A DNA stretch of 19,529 nucleotides from Deltaproteobacteria bacterium (GCA_016874895.1 VGSX01000034.1:1-19529), one strand, 5' to 3'. Positions 1-8,318 are shown, numbered from the stretch's first letter. Numbers and translations: made by a program. The notes: generated by a model not told the origin, from the letters alone.

Positions 1-29
1 GTTAAAGAAATGACCTGAGGTGAGGCGAA

Positions 30-758
30 ATGTTGATTTCTCGAATGAAGATGCCGGAATTTGAGGCTGCCCTGACTAAAACGACCACGGTTATCATTCC
101 TTTCGGCTCAGTGGAGGAGCACGGTCCCCATCTCCCCCTGAGCACGGACACCTTTCATGCCCAGGAGGTGGCGGGGCGGGCCGCAACCCAGCACCCCTTA
201 CTGGTGGCGCCGCCAGTGCACTACGGGATATGCCGTTCCACCAGCGACCATCCCGGCACCATAAGTATTACAGGCAATACCCTCAGGGCCCTGGCCCTGG
301 ATTTGGGACAGGAGTTTTACCGCCAGGGCTGTCGCCAGGTGATTTTTCTCACCGGACATGCCGGCGGCACCCACGTTTCGGCTCTCATCGAGGCGGGGGA
401 ACAACTCCTGCGGTTATTGCCCGAAATTAAAGTGGCGGTGGTGAACATCGTGGATCTCCTGCGGGAAACCTTCCGGCAACACCCCGATCTCATCAACACG
501 CCGGGAGATTCCCATGCCGGAGAAGTTGAAACCGCCCTGATGCTGGCTGCCTATCCCGACACGGTGGCGGGGACGGCGCCGGAGGAGTGGCCCACTTTGC
601 CCCGTTTTATTCTGGCCCGGCACAAAAGAAAATTCTGGCCCGGTGGGGTCTGGGGCAACCCGGGCGCAGCTACCGCCGCGCAGGGGGAGAAGATTCTTGC
701 GGGCGAGGTCAAGGTTCTTCTAGATCTGGTTAACGCCCTGGAAAGATTCGAAGATTGA
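30..758 (+). CDS. Creatininase-family metal-dependent amidohydrolase
   Basis: A 242-residue protein, close to the usual creatininase-family length of about 240-260. Enzymes of this family are cytoplasmic, use two metal ions and hydrolyse cyclic or linear amides; members include creatinine amidohydrolase and the mycofactocin peptidase MftE. Visible motifs are GSVEEHGPHLPLSTD at residues 26-40, with E29, H31 and D40 at the expected metal positions, TGHAGG at 109-113 with H110, and DSHAGEVET at 160-168 with E165. The ATG follows GAGGTGAGG at a good spacing. Alternative in-frame ATGs lie 15 and 21 nt downstream but have poorer upstream sequence. No mycofactocin genes are nearby, so the substrate cannot be named. 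The family call is firm; the exact reaction is unknown. The gene stands alone on the plus strand and no terminator is visible after it. Confidence 0.88.
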   Translation: MLISRMKMPEFEAALTKTTTVIIPFGSVEEHGPHLPLSTDTFHAQEVAGRAATQHPLLVAPPVHYGICRSTSDHPGTISITGNTLRALALDLGQEFYRQGCRQVIFLTGHAGGTHVSALIEAGEQLLRLLPEIKVAVVNIVDLLRETFRQHPDLINTPGDSHAGEVETALMLAAYPDTVAGTAPEEWPTLPRFILARHKRKFWPGGVWGNPGAATAAQGEKILAGEVKVLLDLVNALERFED

Positions 759-840
759 CGGAGTCAGGGCATAATCTTGCAGCTTCTGTATCTATTTAAT
801 ATCATTAATAAAAAAATATTAAAAAATATCCACCTTTAGG

Positions 841-870
841 TTGACAAATCGGCCCCGGATGTCTTATAAC
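841..870 (+). promoter_or_regulatory. Sigma-70-type promoter for the 89-residue ORF
   Basis: TTGACA at 841-846 and TATAAC at 865-870 are separated by 18 nt. The predicted start near 877 gives a leader of about 45 nt to the ATG at 922. The AT-rich tract just upstream (about 795-835) could act as an UP-like element. The match is near consensus. Confidence 0.65.
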
Positions 871-921
871 TAATGCACAATTGAGGGGAGAGGCTTAACT
901 AAGCCCGGAGGCGCACCTTCT

Positions 922-1191
922 ATGATAAAAAAAACGGTTGAAGATTTGGCCGCCAAAATCTTATCATTGGATGAAGAAGATTTAGCGGAGCATTTAACCC
1001 ACTACAAGAAAATCATGGAAGATTTCAATCCCACTCCCGAATGGGAACAAGCCGTCATCGCCTTCTTTTTAATCAATGGTGTTCGAGTCAAGAATAATTT
1101 AATGCATGCCCAGTCACGCACTAAAAATCTGCTTCACTTCTGTCAGCCAGACTGTTCTCGTGGGCAAACACGTTTACGAGTGGTAAAATAA
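922..1191 (+). CDS. Hypothetical 89-residue protein
   Basis: I do not recognise this protein. Residues 1-60 look like an ordinary small soluble helical protein: an acidic amphipathic start (MIKKTVEDLAAKILSLDEED), a helix around HLTHYKKIMEDF, then EWEQAVIAFFLINGVRVKNN. The last 26 residues (from about HAQSRTKNLL) are basic and of different composition, and may be a run-on past an ancestral stop or a frameshifted end. Expression is supported by a near-consensus promoter at 841-870 and by GGAGG at 907-911, 10 nt before the ATG. It converges on der with only 30 nt between stop codons, and I see no clear terminator there. Lower GC than its neighbours is noticeable. Confidence 0.6.
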   Translation: MIKKTVEDLAAKILSLDEEDLAEHLTHYKKIMEDFNPTPEWEQAVIAFFLINGVRVKNNLMHAQSRTKNLLHFCQPDCSRGQTRLRVVK

Positions 1192-1221
1192 GCCGATATT
1201 CCATTGGAAGGGGATGCCCGG

Positions 1222-2568
1222 TCATTTTTTTAATTTCCGGGTGGAGGCTCGCACCTGATGCCTCTCTTTGCCTTTAAAAAAGAGGCGGATAGGGGCGTAG
1301 GGCAGTCCTAGGCGTTCCCGGAGCTGCTTGCTGAGGTAACGACGGTAGGTTTCGGGCACGGCCCCGGGAATATTGGTAAAGGCGATGAAGGTGGGGGGAC
1401 GGCTGTCCGCCTGGGTCACGTAGTAGAACCTGACGCTGCGGTGGCGGAAGCGTGGGGGGGGGTGCGCGCTGACGATGGCGGCGAATATCCGGTTAAGCTC
1501 CCCGGTGGTGGCCCGAAACTCATATTGCCGGCTTATGGCGTCGATCAGGGGAAATACCTTGTTCACCTGATAACCGGTTGCCACCGACAGGGGTAACAGA
1601 GGGGCATAGGGCATCAGCTCCAGGTTCATCTTGAGCCGGTCCAGCAGCATTCTCTGTTCTTTTGGATCATCCGCCATTAGGTCCCACTTATTGAGCCCGA
1701 TGAGGCAGCCCTTGCCGGCCTGGGCAATCAGATGCAGAATCCTCAAATCCTGTTCCGTCAGGCCCTCCTGCACATCCAGCAAAAACACTACTACCTCGGC
1801 CCTTTGCATAGCCCGCAGGGCCTGCCAGATCATGCCCCGTTCCAGATTTTCGCTGACGCGGCTGCGGCGGCGGATGCCGGCGGTGTCGATGAGGACATAG
1901 GGACGCCCCTTCCAGGTCAGGGGTGCGTCGATGGCGTCCCGGGTGGTGCCGGGGGAGTCGCTCACCAACAAGCGATCCTCTCCCAGGACCCGATTAATAA
2001 AAGATGATTTGCCAACGTTGGGCCTTCCCAGAACTGCCACCCGGGTTCCCGGGTAGGGTTCGGGCGCGTCGCTTTTCGGGGGGAGTTGCTGGCAGACGGC
2101 CTCGAGCAGGGAGGCCACCCCCAGTCCATGTTGGGCGGAGATGGGATACAGGGGGGTCAGGCCGAAACGGTAAAATTCCGGCAAGAGCGCTTCCTGTTTC
2201 GGGCTGTCCATTTTATTAATGACCAGGAGCACGGGTTTGCCCGATTGGCGCAAAAAGCGGGCCACCTCGAGGTCGTCCGACTGAATATCCTGTCGGCCAT
2301 CCACCATGAACAAGACCAGATCGGCCTCTCCGGCGGCCAACTCCGCCTGGCGCCACACCTGGCTGCTCAGGTCGTCCGCGGCCCTGCCAAACCCCCCGGT
2401 ATCAATCAGCAGGAATGAATGATCGTCCCAGGTAACGGAGCCGTACAGGCGGTCCCGGGTGACACCGGGGCGGTCATCCACCAGGGCCCGGGATTCCCCT
2501 GTCAACCGGTTGAAAAGCGTCGATTTGCCGACATTAGTACGGCCGATGAGAGCAACGAAAGGTTTCAT
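1222..2568 (-). CDS. der: Ribosome-assembly GTPase Der (EngA)
   Basis: Der is an essential GTPase with two tandem G domains that acts in 50S ribosomal subunit maturation in the cytoplasm. The 448 residues match the family length. Domain 1 has G1 GRTNVGKS (9-16), G3 DTGG (56-59), G4 NKMD (118-121) and G5 SA (144-145). Domain 2 has G1 GRPNVGKS (181-188), G3 DTAG (228-231) and G4 NKWD (293-296). The KH-like C-terminal domain covers about 351-435 and the tail is basic. The first P-loop carries Thr where most Der proteins have Pro (GRPNVGKS), an uncommon but conservative-looking change. The ATG has an AGGA about 9 nt upstream. It lies downstream of the S41 protease gene in the same direction after a 158-nt gap, so co-transcription is possible but unproven. 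Confidence 0.97.
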   Translation of the reverse strand: MKPFVALIGRTNVGKSTLFNRLTGESRALVDDRPGVTRDRLYGSVTWDDHSFLLIDTGGFGRAADDLSSQVWRQAELAAGEADLVLFMVDGRQDIQSDDLEVARFLRQSGKPVLLVINKMDSPKQEALLPEFYRFGLTPLYPISAQHGLGVASLLEAVCQQLPPKSDAPEPYPGTRVAVLGRPNVGKSSFINRVLGEDRLLVSDSPGTTRDAIDAPLTWKGRPYVLIDTAGIRRRSRVSENLERGMIWQALRAMQRAEVVVFLLDVQEGLTEQDLRILHLIAQAGKGCLIGLNKWDLMADDPKEQRMLLDRLKMNLELMPYAPLLPLSVATGYQVNKVFPLIDAISRQYEFRATTGELNRIFAAIVSAHPPPRFRHRSVRFYYVTQADSRPPTFIAFTNIPGAVPETYRRYLSKQLRERLGLPYAPIRLFFKGKERHQVRASTRKLKK

Positions 2569-2726
2569 GGGATGCTGTTCCTGGTTTGTTCTGCCGGGGA
2601 ATGTCTGGCAAAAGGTGGGAGCACCAGGGTCACATCACATCCGCGGCCATGGTCTGGAGAGACCTCCGAGCTTCTGGAAAGCCGATCAGGCCCACCCTTT
2701 GCGCCCATCGCCCTGCCTGGGCCTGC

Positions 2727-4088
2727 TCAAGGTCTGGTGGCCGCCTCCGTCAATTTTTTGGGGGGCCACTGCCGTAATACTTGCACGGCCCGGGCCAGTT
2801 GCGGGTCTTTTCCCAGTTCCTCATTGGAGATGGGAATAGTCCAGGACTTATCAATAATGCCCTCGCCTCTCATCCGGCGGTCCAGAGCCTCCTGGCGCAG
2901 GTCTTTGACGGATTTACCCTCCGGGATGGGGGGAGCTTCCACCACCAGGTCGGGCTGGATGCCCTTTTCATTGATGGAGCGGCCGGAGGGAGTGTAATAA
3001 TGGGCGGTGGTCAACCGTAAAGCAGAACCATCTTCCAGGGGGATGATGCTCTGGACCGAGCCTTTGCCGAAACTCTTGGTGCCCACTATAAGCCCGCGTT
3101 TTTGATCCTGGATGGCGCCGGCGACTATTTCAGAAGCCGAGGCGCTCCCTTCGTTAATCAGCACCACCAAGGGGAGGTTTTTTTCCAGGCCGGTGCTCCT
3201 GTCATTGGCGTAGAAACGCATGCTTTGAGTTCTGTTGCGGCCTTCGGTGTAGACGATGAGCCCGGAGGTTAAAAACTCGTCCGATACCTTGACGGCCTGG
3301 TCCAAAAGACCGCCCGGGTCGTTACGCAGGTCCAGGATAAGTCCGCGCAGGGGCTTTAATTTGGATTGCAGGTCTTTGAGGCCCTGCTTGAGATCATGAT
3401 CGGTCTTATCCTGAAAGTTGGTAATCCGGATATATCCCAGGCCGTCTTCAAAGTAGCGCAACCGGACGCTGCGGATGGGAATGATTTCCCGGACCATGGA
3501 GATGGTCTTGAGCTTGTCGGCGTTTTCCCGCATGATCGTCAAGGTTATGGTGGACCCTTTGGTGCCTCGAATCCGGCGGACGGCATCGAGCAGATTCATA
3601 TTTTTGGTGTTTTGACCGTCAATCTTGATAATGCGATCCCCGGCCTGCAAGCCGGCCCGATACGCCGGGGTACCCTCGATGGGTGATACCACAATGAGAA
3701 GATTGTCTTTCAGGGTGATTTCAATGCCGATGCCGCTAAAGCTGCCCTTGGTTTCAATCTGCAATTCCTTGAAATCCTCGGGAGCCATAAAGGAGGAATG
3801 AGAATCAAGGCTTGTCACCATGCCCTTGATGGCCCCGTAAATTAATTGTTTGGTGTCCTTGGGGTCCACATGGTTATCTTCGATGATGCTCAAAGCCTCG
3901 GCAAAGACCATGAGCTGGTCCCGGGTAGTTTCCGATAACGCCAAGGCGGACCGCTCCCAAACACCAAAAACCAGGAAAAACACCACTGCCAGGCAAACGA
4001 GGTTTCTAGCTGCAAACCAGGCTGGCAAAATCTTACTTTGGGATTGTCGTATTCTGAAATAACTCATCTGAGATACCATCAAAATCAA
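2727..4088 (-). CDS. ctpA: C-terminal processing serine protease, family S41 (CtpA/Prc type)
   Basis: A periplasmic tail-specific protease of 453 residues. The N-terminus has a hydrophobic segment at about 29-43 (signal peptide or anchor). An S41 N-terminal helical segment follows at 52-112 (LIYGAIKGMVTSLD), then a PDZ domain at about 115-200 and the protease core at about 205-385. The Ser/Lys dyad is intact: S317 in GSASASE, K342 in FGKGSVQ (the usual 25-residue spacing) and Q346. LDLRNDPGG (252-260) and the C-terminal YYTPSGRSIN (364-373) are typical. The drawn start is TTG, preceded by AGGT about 4 nt away. In-frame ATGs at 4079 and 4067 are alternatives and leave the signal segment intact. 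It lies about 200 nt downstream of a catalytically dead homologue, which suggests the two gene products may work together. Confidence 0.93.
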   Translation of the reverse strand: MILMVSQMSYFRIRQSQSKILPAWFAARNLVCLAVVFFLVFGVWERSALALSETTRDQLMVFAEALSIIEDNHVDPKDTKQLIYGAIKGMVTSLDSHSSFMAPEDFKELQIETKGSFSGIGIEITLKDNLLIVVSPIEGTPAYRAGLQAGDRIIKIDGQNTKNMNLLDAVRRIRGTKGSTITLTIMRENADKLKTISMVREIIPIRSVRLRYFEDGLGYIRITNFQDKTDHDLKQGLKDLQSKLKPLRGLILDLRNDPGGLLDQAVKVSDEFLTSGLIVYTEGRNRTQSMRFYANDRSTGLEKNLPLVVLINEGSASASEIVAGAIQDQKRGLIVGTKSFGKGSVQSIIPLEDGSALRLTTAHYYTPSGRSINEKGIQPDLVVEAPPIPEGKSVKDLRQEALDRRMRGEGIIDKSWTIPISNEELGKDPQLARAVQVLRQWPPKKLTEAATRP

Positions 4089-4099
4089 TCTGACCTGTT

Positions 4100-4185
4100 A
4101 TGAAAAGTTTAAGGCTCAAAGTTCAAAGATACAGCCAAAATGTAGGGTGGGCATTGCCCACCATAATTCCTGACAAACTTTTCAT
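4100..4185. repeat. Nested inverted repeat between the two S41 genes
   Basis: Outer arms are ATGAAAAGTTT (4100-4110) and AAACTTTTCAT (4175-4185), an 11-bp perfect inverted repeat. Inside lies a second perfect hairpin, GGTGGGCA-T-TGCCCACC (4146-4162). GGGTGGGC recurs at 4193-4200. The structure could be a dispersed palindromic element or an mRNA structure that separates expression of the upstream pseudoprotease gene from ctpA. There is no T-tract after the inner hairpin on the minus strand, so it is not a typical terminator. Confidence 0.6.
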
Positions 4186-4287
4186 GCGTTACGGGTGGGC
4201 CGCAAACCCATGAGGGAATGCCCTGCCGAAATGGGGCTGTTCCCTTCGTTTAAACTTTCTCTGAGTTCAAGCCCGGCCATTTCAGAG

Positions 4288-5634
4288 TTAAGAAAGTTCT
4301 TTTTCTTCCATGGGCACACTGGAGGCCTGGTGCTTTTTTTTGAGTATGCGATTGTCCGGCTTCTGGGTGGCAGTGCTTTTTCCCCAGCTTTTCAATTTAA
4401 CCAAGGCCTGTTGAACCAGGGGATCTTGCATTACGTCATTGAGGTTGGGAAGGGTTTTTTCCTTTCCTGGGGTTCCGGGACTGCCGCTGATGGGTTGTTC
4501 ATCCGTATCTTTTTTGGGTCCCGGGATATCCGGCTCCAGTCCTTTGCCCTGAATGAGACGATCTCGGGGTGTATAACAATGCCCCACGCTGACAATCAGG
4601 GCAGAACCGTCTCGCAGGGGAAACAAGCGGGTGACGCTGCAATCCCCGAAGGTATTGTAACCCAGGAGCAGAGCTCCCCAGTGCGCCTGCAGGACCCCGG
4701 CCATGATTTCCGCTACCCGGGAAGTGCCCTGATCCATTAGGACTATTAGGGGCAGTTTTTCCTTCAGCACCTGATACTCTTTGAGGCCGGTGACAGGCTG
4801 CTTAATATCGGATTGCCGGCCCCTCGTCGAGTAAATAAGATCACTGCCCACAAAAACGGAGGCAAGTCGCCGGGCCTCTTCCAATCGGCCCCCGGCGGTG
4901 TTGCGCAAGTCCAATATAATTCCCTTTTTTGGGGAGGGGCTGGCCTGCAGGGAGCGCAGAACATTTTGCAGCTCAAAGGTGGAACGATCCCGGGGGGTTC
5001 TGAGACGGATGTAGTGATAGCCGTCTTCCAGGGGGAAATGCACCACCGTGTCGCTCACGTGCTTTTCCAGCGTTAGTTCGATATCCAGGGGCTTGACCAG
5101 GCCGTTGCGGATCAACTGCAGACTGACTTTCGTACCCGGGGGCCCCTGTAATTTTCTTGCGGCCTCCATGGCAGTGATATTGCGGGTAGATTGATTGTTG
5201 ATCTTGAGGATGTGGTCATCGGCGCTAATGCCGCTGCGCCAGGCCGGTCCGCCCTCCACCGGGGCGATAACGGTTAAGATATTGTCCTTGACGGACAGGG
5301 CCAGTCCGGCCTCTGCTTCCGGTGCCTTGGCCTCATGCTGGTTTTCCTGGTATTCTGCGGGCGACAGAAAAGAAGAATTCGGGTCCAGGGACGCCACCAT
5401 GCCCCGGATGGCGCCATAAATCAGTTCCCGATCTTTTATTTCGGTAACGTACTTATTATCAATTTCATAGAGGGCTTCCACCAACAGGCGGAGTTGGGCA
5501 TAAACCTGGGAGGAAGCCGCCGCAGCTGGCAGGGAAAGGATACCGCAAAGTGCCGCACATAAAATGAGGGCGCCGAGGGTTCGCCGGAATGTAAACTGGC
5601 GGGGGGTCATAAACTTAACTATACCTTTTTTCAT
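4288..5634 (-). CDS. S41-family protease homologue without catalytic residues (pseudoprotease)
   Basis: An intact 448-residue S41 homologue. It has a signal peptide (basic start, hydrophobic 19-35, likely AAA-A/S cleavage near 40), the helical segment LIYGAIRGMVASLD (71-84), a PDZ domain at about 105-190 and a protease-like core at 195-370, then a divergent Lys/Pro/Ser-rich tail (about 371-448). Aligned without gaps to the neighbouring active protease, the catalytic Ser becomes Arg306 (DQGTSRVAE), the Lys becomes Asp331 (FGDCSV) and the Gln becomes Thr335. The surrounding fold residues (LDLRNTAGG, AEIMAGVLQ, LFPLRDGSAL, CYTPRDR) are kept. The frame is open, so this looks like a maintained pseudoenzyme rather than a decaying gene. 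The first ATG has no good ribosome site; ATG at codon 9 has AAAGG about 13 nt upstream. It could bind substrates or regulate the partner protease. That role is inference. Confidence 0.88.
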   Translation of the reverse strand: MKKGIVKFMTPRQFTFRRTLGALILCAALCGILSLPAAAASSQVYAQLRLLVEALYEIDNKYVTEIKDRELIYGAIRGMVASLDPNSSFLSPAEYQENQHEAKAPEAEAGLALSVKDNILTVIAPVEGGPAWRSGISADDHILKINNQSTRNITAMEAARKLQGPPGTKVSLQLIRNGLVKPLDIELTLEKHVSDTVVHFPLEDGYHYIRLRTPRDRSTFELQNVLRSLQASPSPKKGIILDLRNTAGGRLEEARRLASVFVGSDLIYSTRGRQSDIKQPVTGLKEYQVLKEKLPLIVLMDQGTSRVAEIMAGVLQAHWGALLLGYNTFGDCSVTRLFPLRDGSALIVSVGHCYTPRDRLIQGKGLEPDIPGPKKDTDEQPISGSPGTPGKEKTLPNLNDVMQDPLVQQALVKLKSWGKSTATQKPDNRILKKKHQASSVPMEEKELS

Positions 5635-6019
5635 CTATTTTCAGTTTTTGCCATATCGTGGTCCAACGGTGCCGGATATCCCCTTCCCCGGGATGCCAGG
5701 ATTTTGCCGTCTTCGGTCTACCGGCCGCATCGCTCCGGCCGAACAGGCGCAGTTAGATTTTATTATCGAATATGGCAGTGGAATTGTCGAGTGTATAATT
5801 CATCCCGGCCATTGCCTGGTATATAAAGGCCGAAGCCTAAGAGCAGGAAAGTAATTTACCTCCCACCGCTAGCCGCTTCCTTGGAAAATTCCGCCGGCAC
5901 AGGCCGAAAAGCCCGTACCACCCCTGCCAGGCACCTGCCGGGAAATTCAATTCTAACTATTTGGTAGCATAATCAATGAAGTTCCGCAAGAGTCTATTAT
6001 CAGTAATTTCATAAAGGTC
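5635..6019. other. Intergenic stretch, no gene supported
   Basis: The 385 nt lie between the divergent pseudoprotease gene and the sigma-54-type promoter. I see no tRNA, riboswitch or convincing coding frame. A plus-strand frame runs through to a stop at 5854 and ends in a peptide containing IVECIIHPGHC, which might be a gene remnant, but it starts inside the pseudoprotease gene and has no ribosome site. If the downstream promoter is sigma-54-dependent, enhancer sites for an activator would be expected here; I found no clear inverted-repeat pair. Confidence 0.5.
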
Positions 6020-6036
6020 TTGGCATTACCTTTGCA
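6020..6036 (+). promoter_or_regulatory. Probable sigma-54 (-24/-12) promoter
   Basis: TTGGCATTACCTTTGCA fits the sigma-54 consensus YTGGCACG-N4-TTGCW with all invariant positions present: GG at 6022-6023 and GC at 6034-6035, exactly 12 nt apart, flanked by TTGGCA and TTGCA. The only differences are TT for CG at the end of the -24 box. The expected start is near 6047, giving a leader of about 15 nt that contains little but the ribosome binding site of the 42-residue gene. Transcription would require an activating enhancer-binding protein, not encoded in this window. Confidence 0.65.
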
Positions 6037-6061
6037 GAGTATCCTCCACAGGAGGTCCGTT

Positions 6062-6190
6062 ATGCTGACTCAAGGGTTTTTTTATTTCCTCTTGATCTGT
6101 GAACTGGCCATCGTGGGCCTGCTCATCTTCGGGATCTTTGTAAAGGTAAGGAGCATTTTAAAAAACTGGGGTTCCTGGATCGATGATTAA
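6062..6190 (+). CDS. Small single-span membrane protein, 42 residues
   Basis: I do not recognise it. An ATG at 6062 opens a 42-codon frame ending in TAA at 6190. The ribosome site AGGAGGT (6050-6056) is essentially perfect and lies 5 nt before the start, one of the strongest in the window. The product begins MLTQGFFYFLL, has one membrane span at about residues 6-27 (rich in L, I, F, G), then a basic stretch KVRSILK (28-34) and ends NWGSWIDD. By the positive-inside rule the C-terminus should be cytoplasmic. It lies about 26 nt behind a sigma-54-like promoter, so it is probably made only under an activator's signal. Plausible roles are a regulator or accessory subunit of a membrane complex, or a stress peptide; nothing in the sequence chooses among these. 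Confidence 0.7.
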   Translation: MLTQGFFYFLLICELAIVGLLIFGIFVKVRSILKNWGSWIDD

Positions 6191-6450
6191 CTTTTTAAAC
6201 ATATTGCTTGGTGGATGTTCCAAAATTTGATCATGGCCACCTGTGGATTCTGGACACAAGAGCGTCCAGGGCCAAAAAGGCAATTAGCGGTGGGAAAAAA
6301 TTTCGGCCGTGAGTCACTATCAGGTAAAGGCGCAGAGGGAATGGGGCGCAGAGAGGCTCTAACTATTGTATTGACAGGTTGGAAGTTTAAAGAATGTCCG
6401 GCGGCAAGCAGAAAGCCAATCAACGCTGGGATTTCCGGGCTGGTAGTTTC

Positions 6451-8235
6451 TTAAGTGAGGACGTTTTGGCGCAACCGGATGGATTGAGGCGTCACCTCCA
6501 CCAGTTCGTCCTCGTTGATATAATCCATGGCCTGTTCCAGGGTAAAGAGTCGGGGCGGGATGAGGCGCAGGGCCTCGTCGGACCCTGCGGCCCGGATATT
6601 GGTGAGCTTCTTTTCCTTGGTGATATTGACCCACAAATCCTCGCTGCGGGAATTTTCCCCGATGATCATGCCCCGGTACACCGGGTCGCCGGGGTTGACA
6701 AAAATGGACCCCCGGGGTTGCAGATGGTGGATGGCGTATCCCACTGCCCGGCCGGCCCGGTCGGAAACCAGGACGCCGTTGGGCCGCCCGGCGATGTCGC
6801 CTCCGGAGGGGGTTACGCCGATGATCAGGGTATTAAGGAGGCCTGTACCCCGGGTGTCATTAAGGAACTGCCCCCTGAGGCCGATGAGTCCCCGGGAAGG
6901 TATTTCAAACTCCAGGCGAACCCGGCCGGAGCCATGATTGATCATCTTGACCAGCCGTCCCCGGCGGACGCCCAGTTTTTCGGTGACCACGCCGACGTAC
7001 TCCCCGGGGATATCCACCACCGCCAACTCCAGGGGCTCCACTCCGACGCCGTCCACGTTCTGGGTAATGACTCTCGGCTTGGATAAAGACAGCTCAAAAC
7101 CTTCCCGGCGCATCATCTCCACCAACACCGCCAACTGCAGTTCTCCCCGGGCGCTTACCCGAAAGGAGTCCCGGTTTTCCGCCTGCTCCACTCTGATGCT
7201 GACATTGTAGAGCACCTCTTTGTCCAGGCGCTCCTTGATATGCCGGGAGGTCAACAATCTGCCTTCTTTCCCGGCCAGGGGCGAGGTATTCACCGAAAAA
7301 ACCATGGCGATGGTGGGCTCCTCCACTGTAATGCCGGGAAGGGGGAGGGGGTTGTCGATATCTCCCAGGGTGTCGCCGATGAAGGATTGGGAGGCGCCGG
7401 CCACCGCGGCGATGTCCCCCGCCGCGGCCCTCTCGGTGTTCAGTCGCTGTAAGCCCTCAAAGCTATAAACCTGGCTCAGCTGGGCCTTGCCCACCATGTC
7501 GCCCTTTTTTAACAGAGCCACATCCTGGCCGGGACGCAAAACGCCGCTCACTACCTTGCCCATGGCGACAAGGCCCACGTATTCACTGTAGTCCAGATTG
7601 GTGACCAGGAACTGCAGGGGCCCCTCCGGGTCGCCGGTGGGAGGGGGAATGGACCGGAGAATGGCCTCAAACAAGGGGGTCAGGTCCCGGCCGGTATCGT
7701 CCGGGTCCAGGAGGGCGATCCCGGCCTTGGCGTTGGTATAAAGCACCGGAAAATCCAACTGCTCTTCGGTGGCGTCCAGATCGATGAACAAGTCGTAGAT
7801 TTCATCCAGGACCTCTTTGAGGCGTCGGTCCGGTCGGTCAATTTTATTTATTACGACAATAGGGGGCAGGCCCTGGGCCAAAGCCTTGCCCAGGACAAAC
7901 CGGGTCTGGGGCAGAGGCCCTTCGGTGGCGTCCACCAGGAGCATGACCCCGTCCACCATGTTCAAAGTGCGCTCCACTTCGCCCCCGAAATCGGCATGGC
8001 CGGGAGTGTCCACGATATTGATCTTGACCCCCCGATAGGTGATGGACATGTTCTTGGCCATGATAGTGATGCCTTTTTCCCGCTCCAGGTCCAGGCTGTC
8101 CAGGACCCGCTCGGCCACCGCCTCGTTTTCCCGGAAGATGCCGCTCTGCCAGAGCATGGCGTCGGCCAGGGTGGTTTTGCCATGATCCACGTGGGCAATT
8201 ATGGCTAGGTTGCGTAAATCGTCTCTTTTGGGCAT
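6451..8235 (-). CDS. typA: Ribosome-binding GTPase TypA/BipA
   Basis: TypA is a translational GTPase of the EF-G/LepA class that binds ribosomes and supports growth at low temperature and under stress, with a role in 50S assembly. The 594 residues agree with the family (about 600). Visible motifs are G1 AHVDHGKT (14-21), switch I REKGITI (52-58), G3 DTPGH (76-80) and G4 NKID (130-133). Domain II and two EF-G-like domains follow, with the TypA-specific C-terminal region including VEVTPQSIRLRQ near the end. The ATG has AGGAT 5 nt upstream. The tRNA-Phe terminator lies just upstream, so the gene probably has its own promoter between 8236 and 8320, though I cannot point to a good -35/-10 pair. 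Confidence 0.97.
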   Translation of the reverse strand: MPKRDDLRNLAIIAHVDHGKTTLADAMLWQSGIFRENEAVAERVLDSLDLEREKGITIMAKNMSITYRGVKINIVDTPGHADFGGEVERTLNMVDGVMLLVDATEGPLPQTRFVLGKALAQGLPPIVVINKIDRPDRRLKEVLDEIYDLFIDLDATEEQLDFPVLYTNAKAGIALLDPDDTGRDLTPLFEAILRSIPPPTGDPEGPLQFLVTNLDYSEYVGLVAMGKVVSGVLRPGQDVALLKKGDMVGKAQLSQVYSFEGLQRLNTERAAAGDIAAVAGASQSFIGDTLGDIDNPLPLPGITVEEPTIAMVFSVNTSPLAGKEGRLLTSRHIKERLDKEVLYNVSIRVEQAENRDSFRVSARGELQLAVLVEMMRREGFELSLSKPRVITQNVDGVGVEPLELAVVDIPGEYVGVVTEKLGVRRGRLVKMINHGSGRVRLEFEIPSRGLIGLRGQFLNDTRGTGLLNTLIIGVTPSGGDIAGRPNGVLVSDRAGRAVGYAIHHLQPRGSIFVNPGDPVYRGMIIGENSRSEDLWVNITKEKKLTNIRAAGSDEALRLIPPRLFTLEQAMDYINEDELVEVTPQSIRLRQNVLT

Positions 8236-8318
8236 AAATCCTGTATTGCCGCCGTCCCTGGCCGGCAGGCGTTATCCATCGGTTGGAAGTCCCGGGGGTG
8301 GAAAAAAAGAATTGCCAA

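Noticed and set aside
1192..1221. Shared terminator between the convergent 89-residue gene and der
   Set aside because: No stable stem lies next to a T-tract; the CCCGG/CCGGG pair is separated by a loop that contains the T-run itself.
5564..5854. Plus-strand frame ending in a peptide with IVECIIHPGHC, possibly a deacetylase-like remnant
   Set aside because: The resemblance is a few residues, the frame begins inside the pseudoprotease gene and there is no ribosome site. Too weak to list as a pseudogene.
6248..6271. Terminator after the 42-residue gene (CTGGAC...GTCCAG hairpin)
   Set aside because: The 6-bp stem has an 8-nt loop and no T-tract follows on the plus strand.
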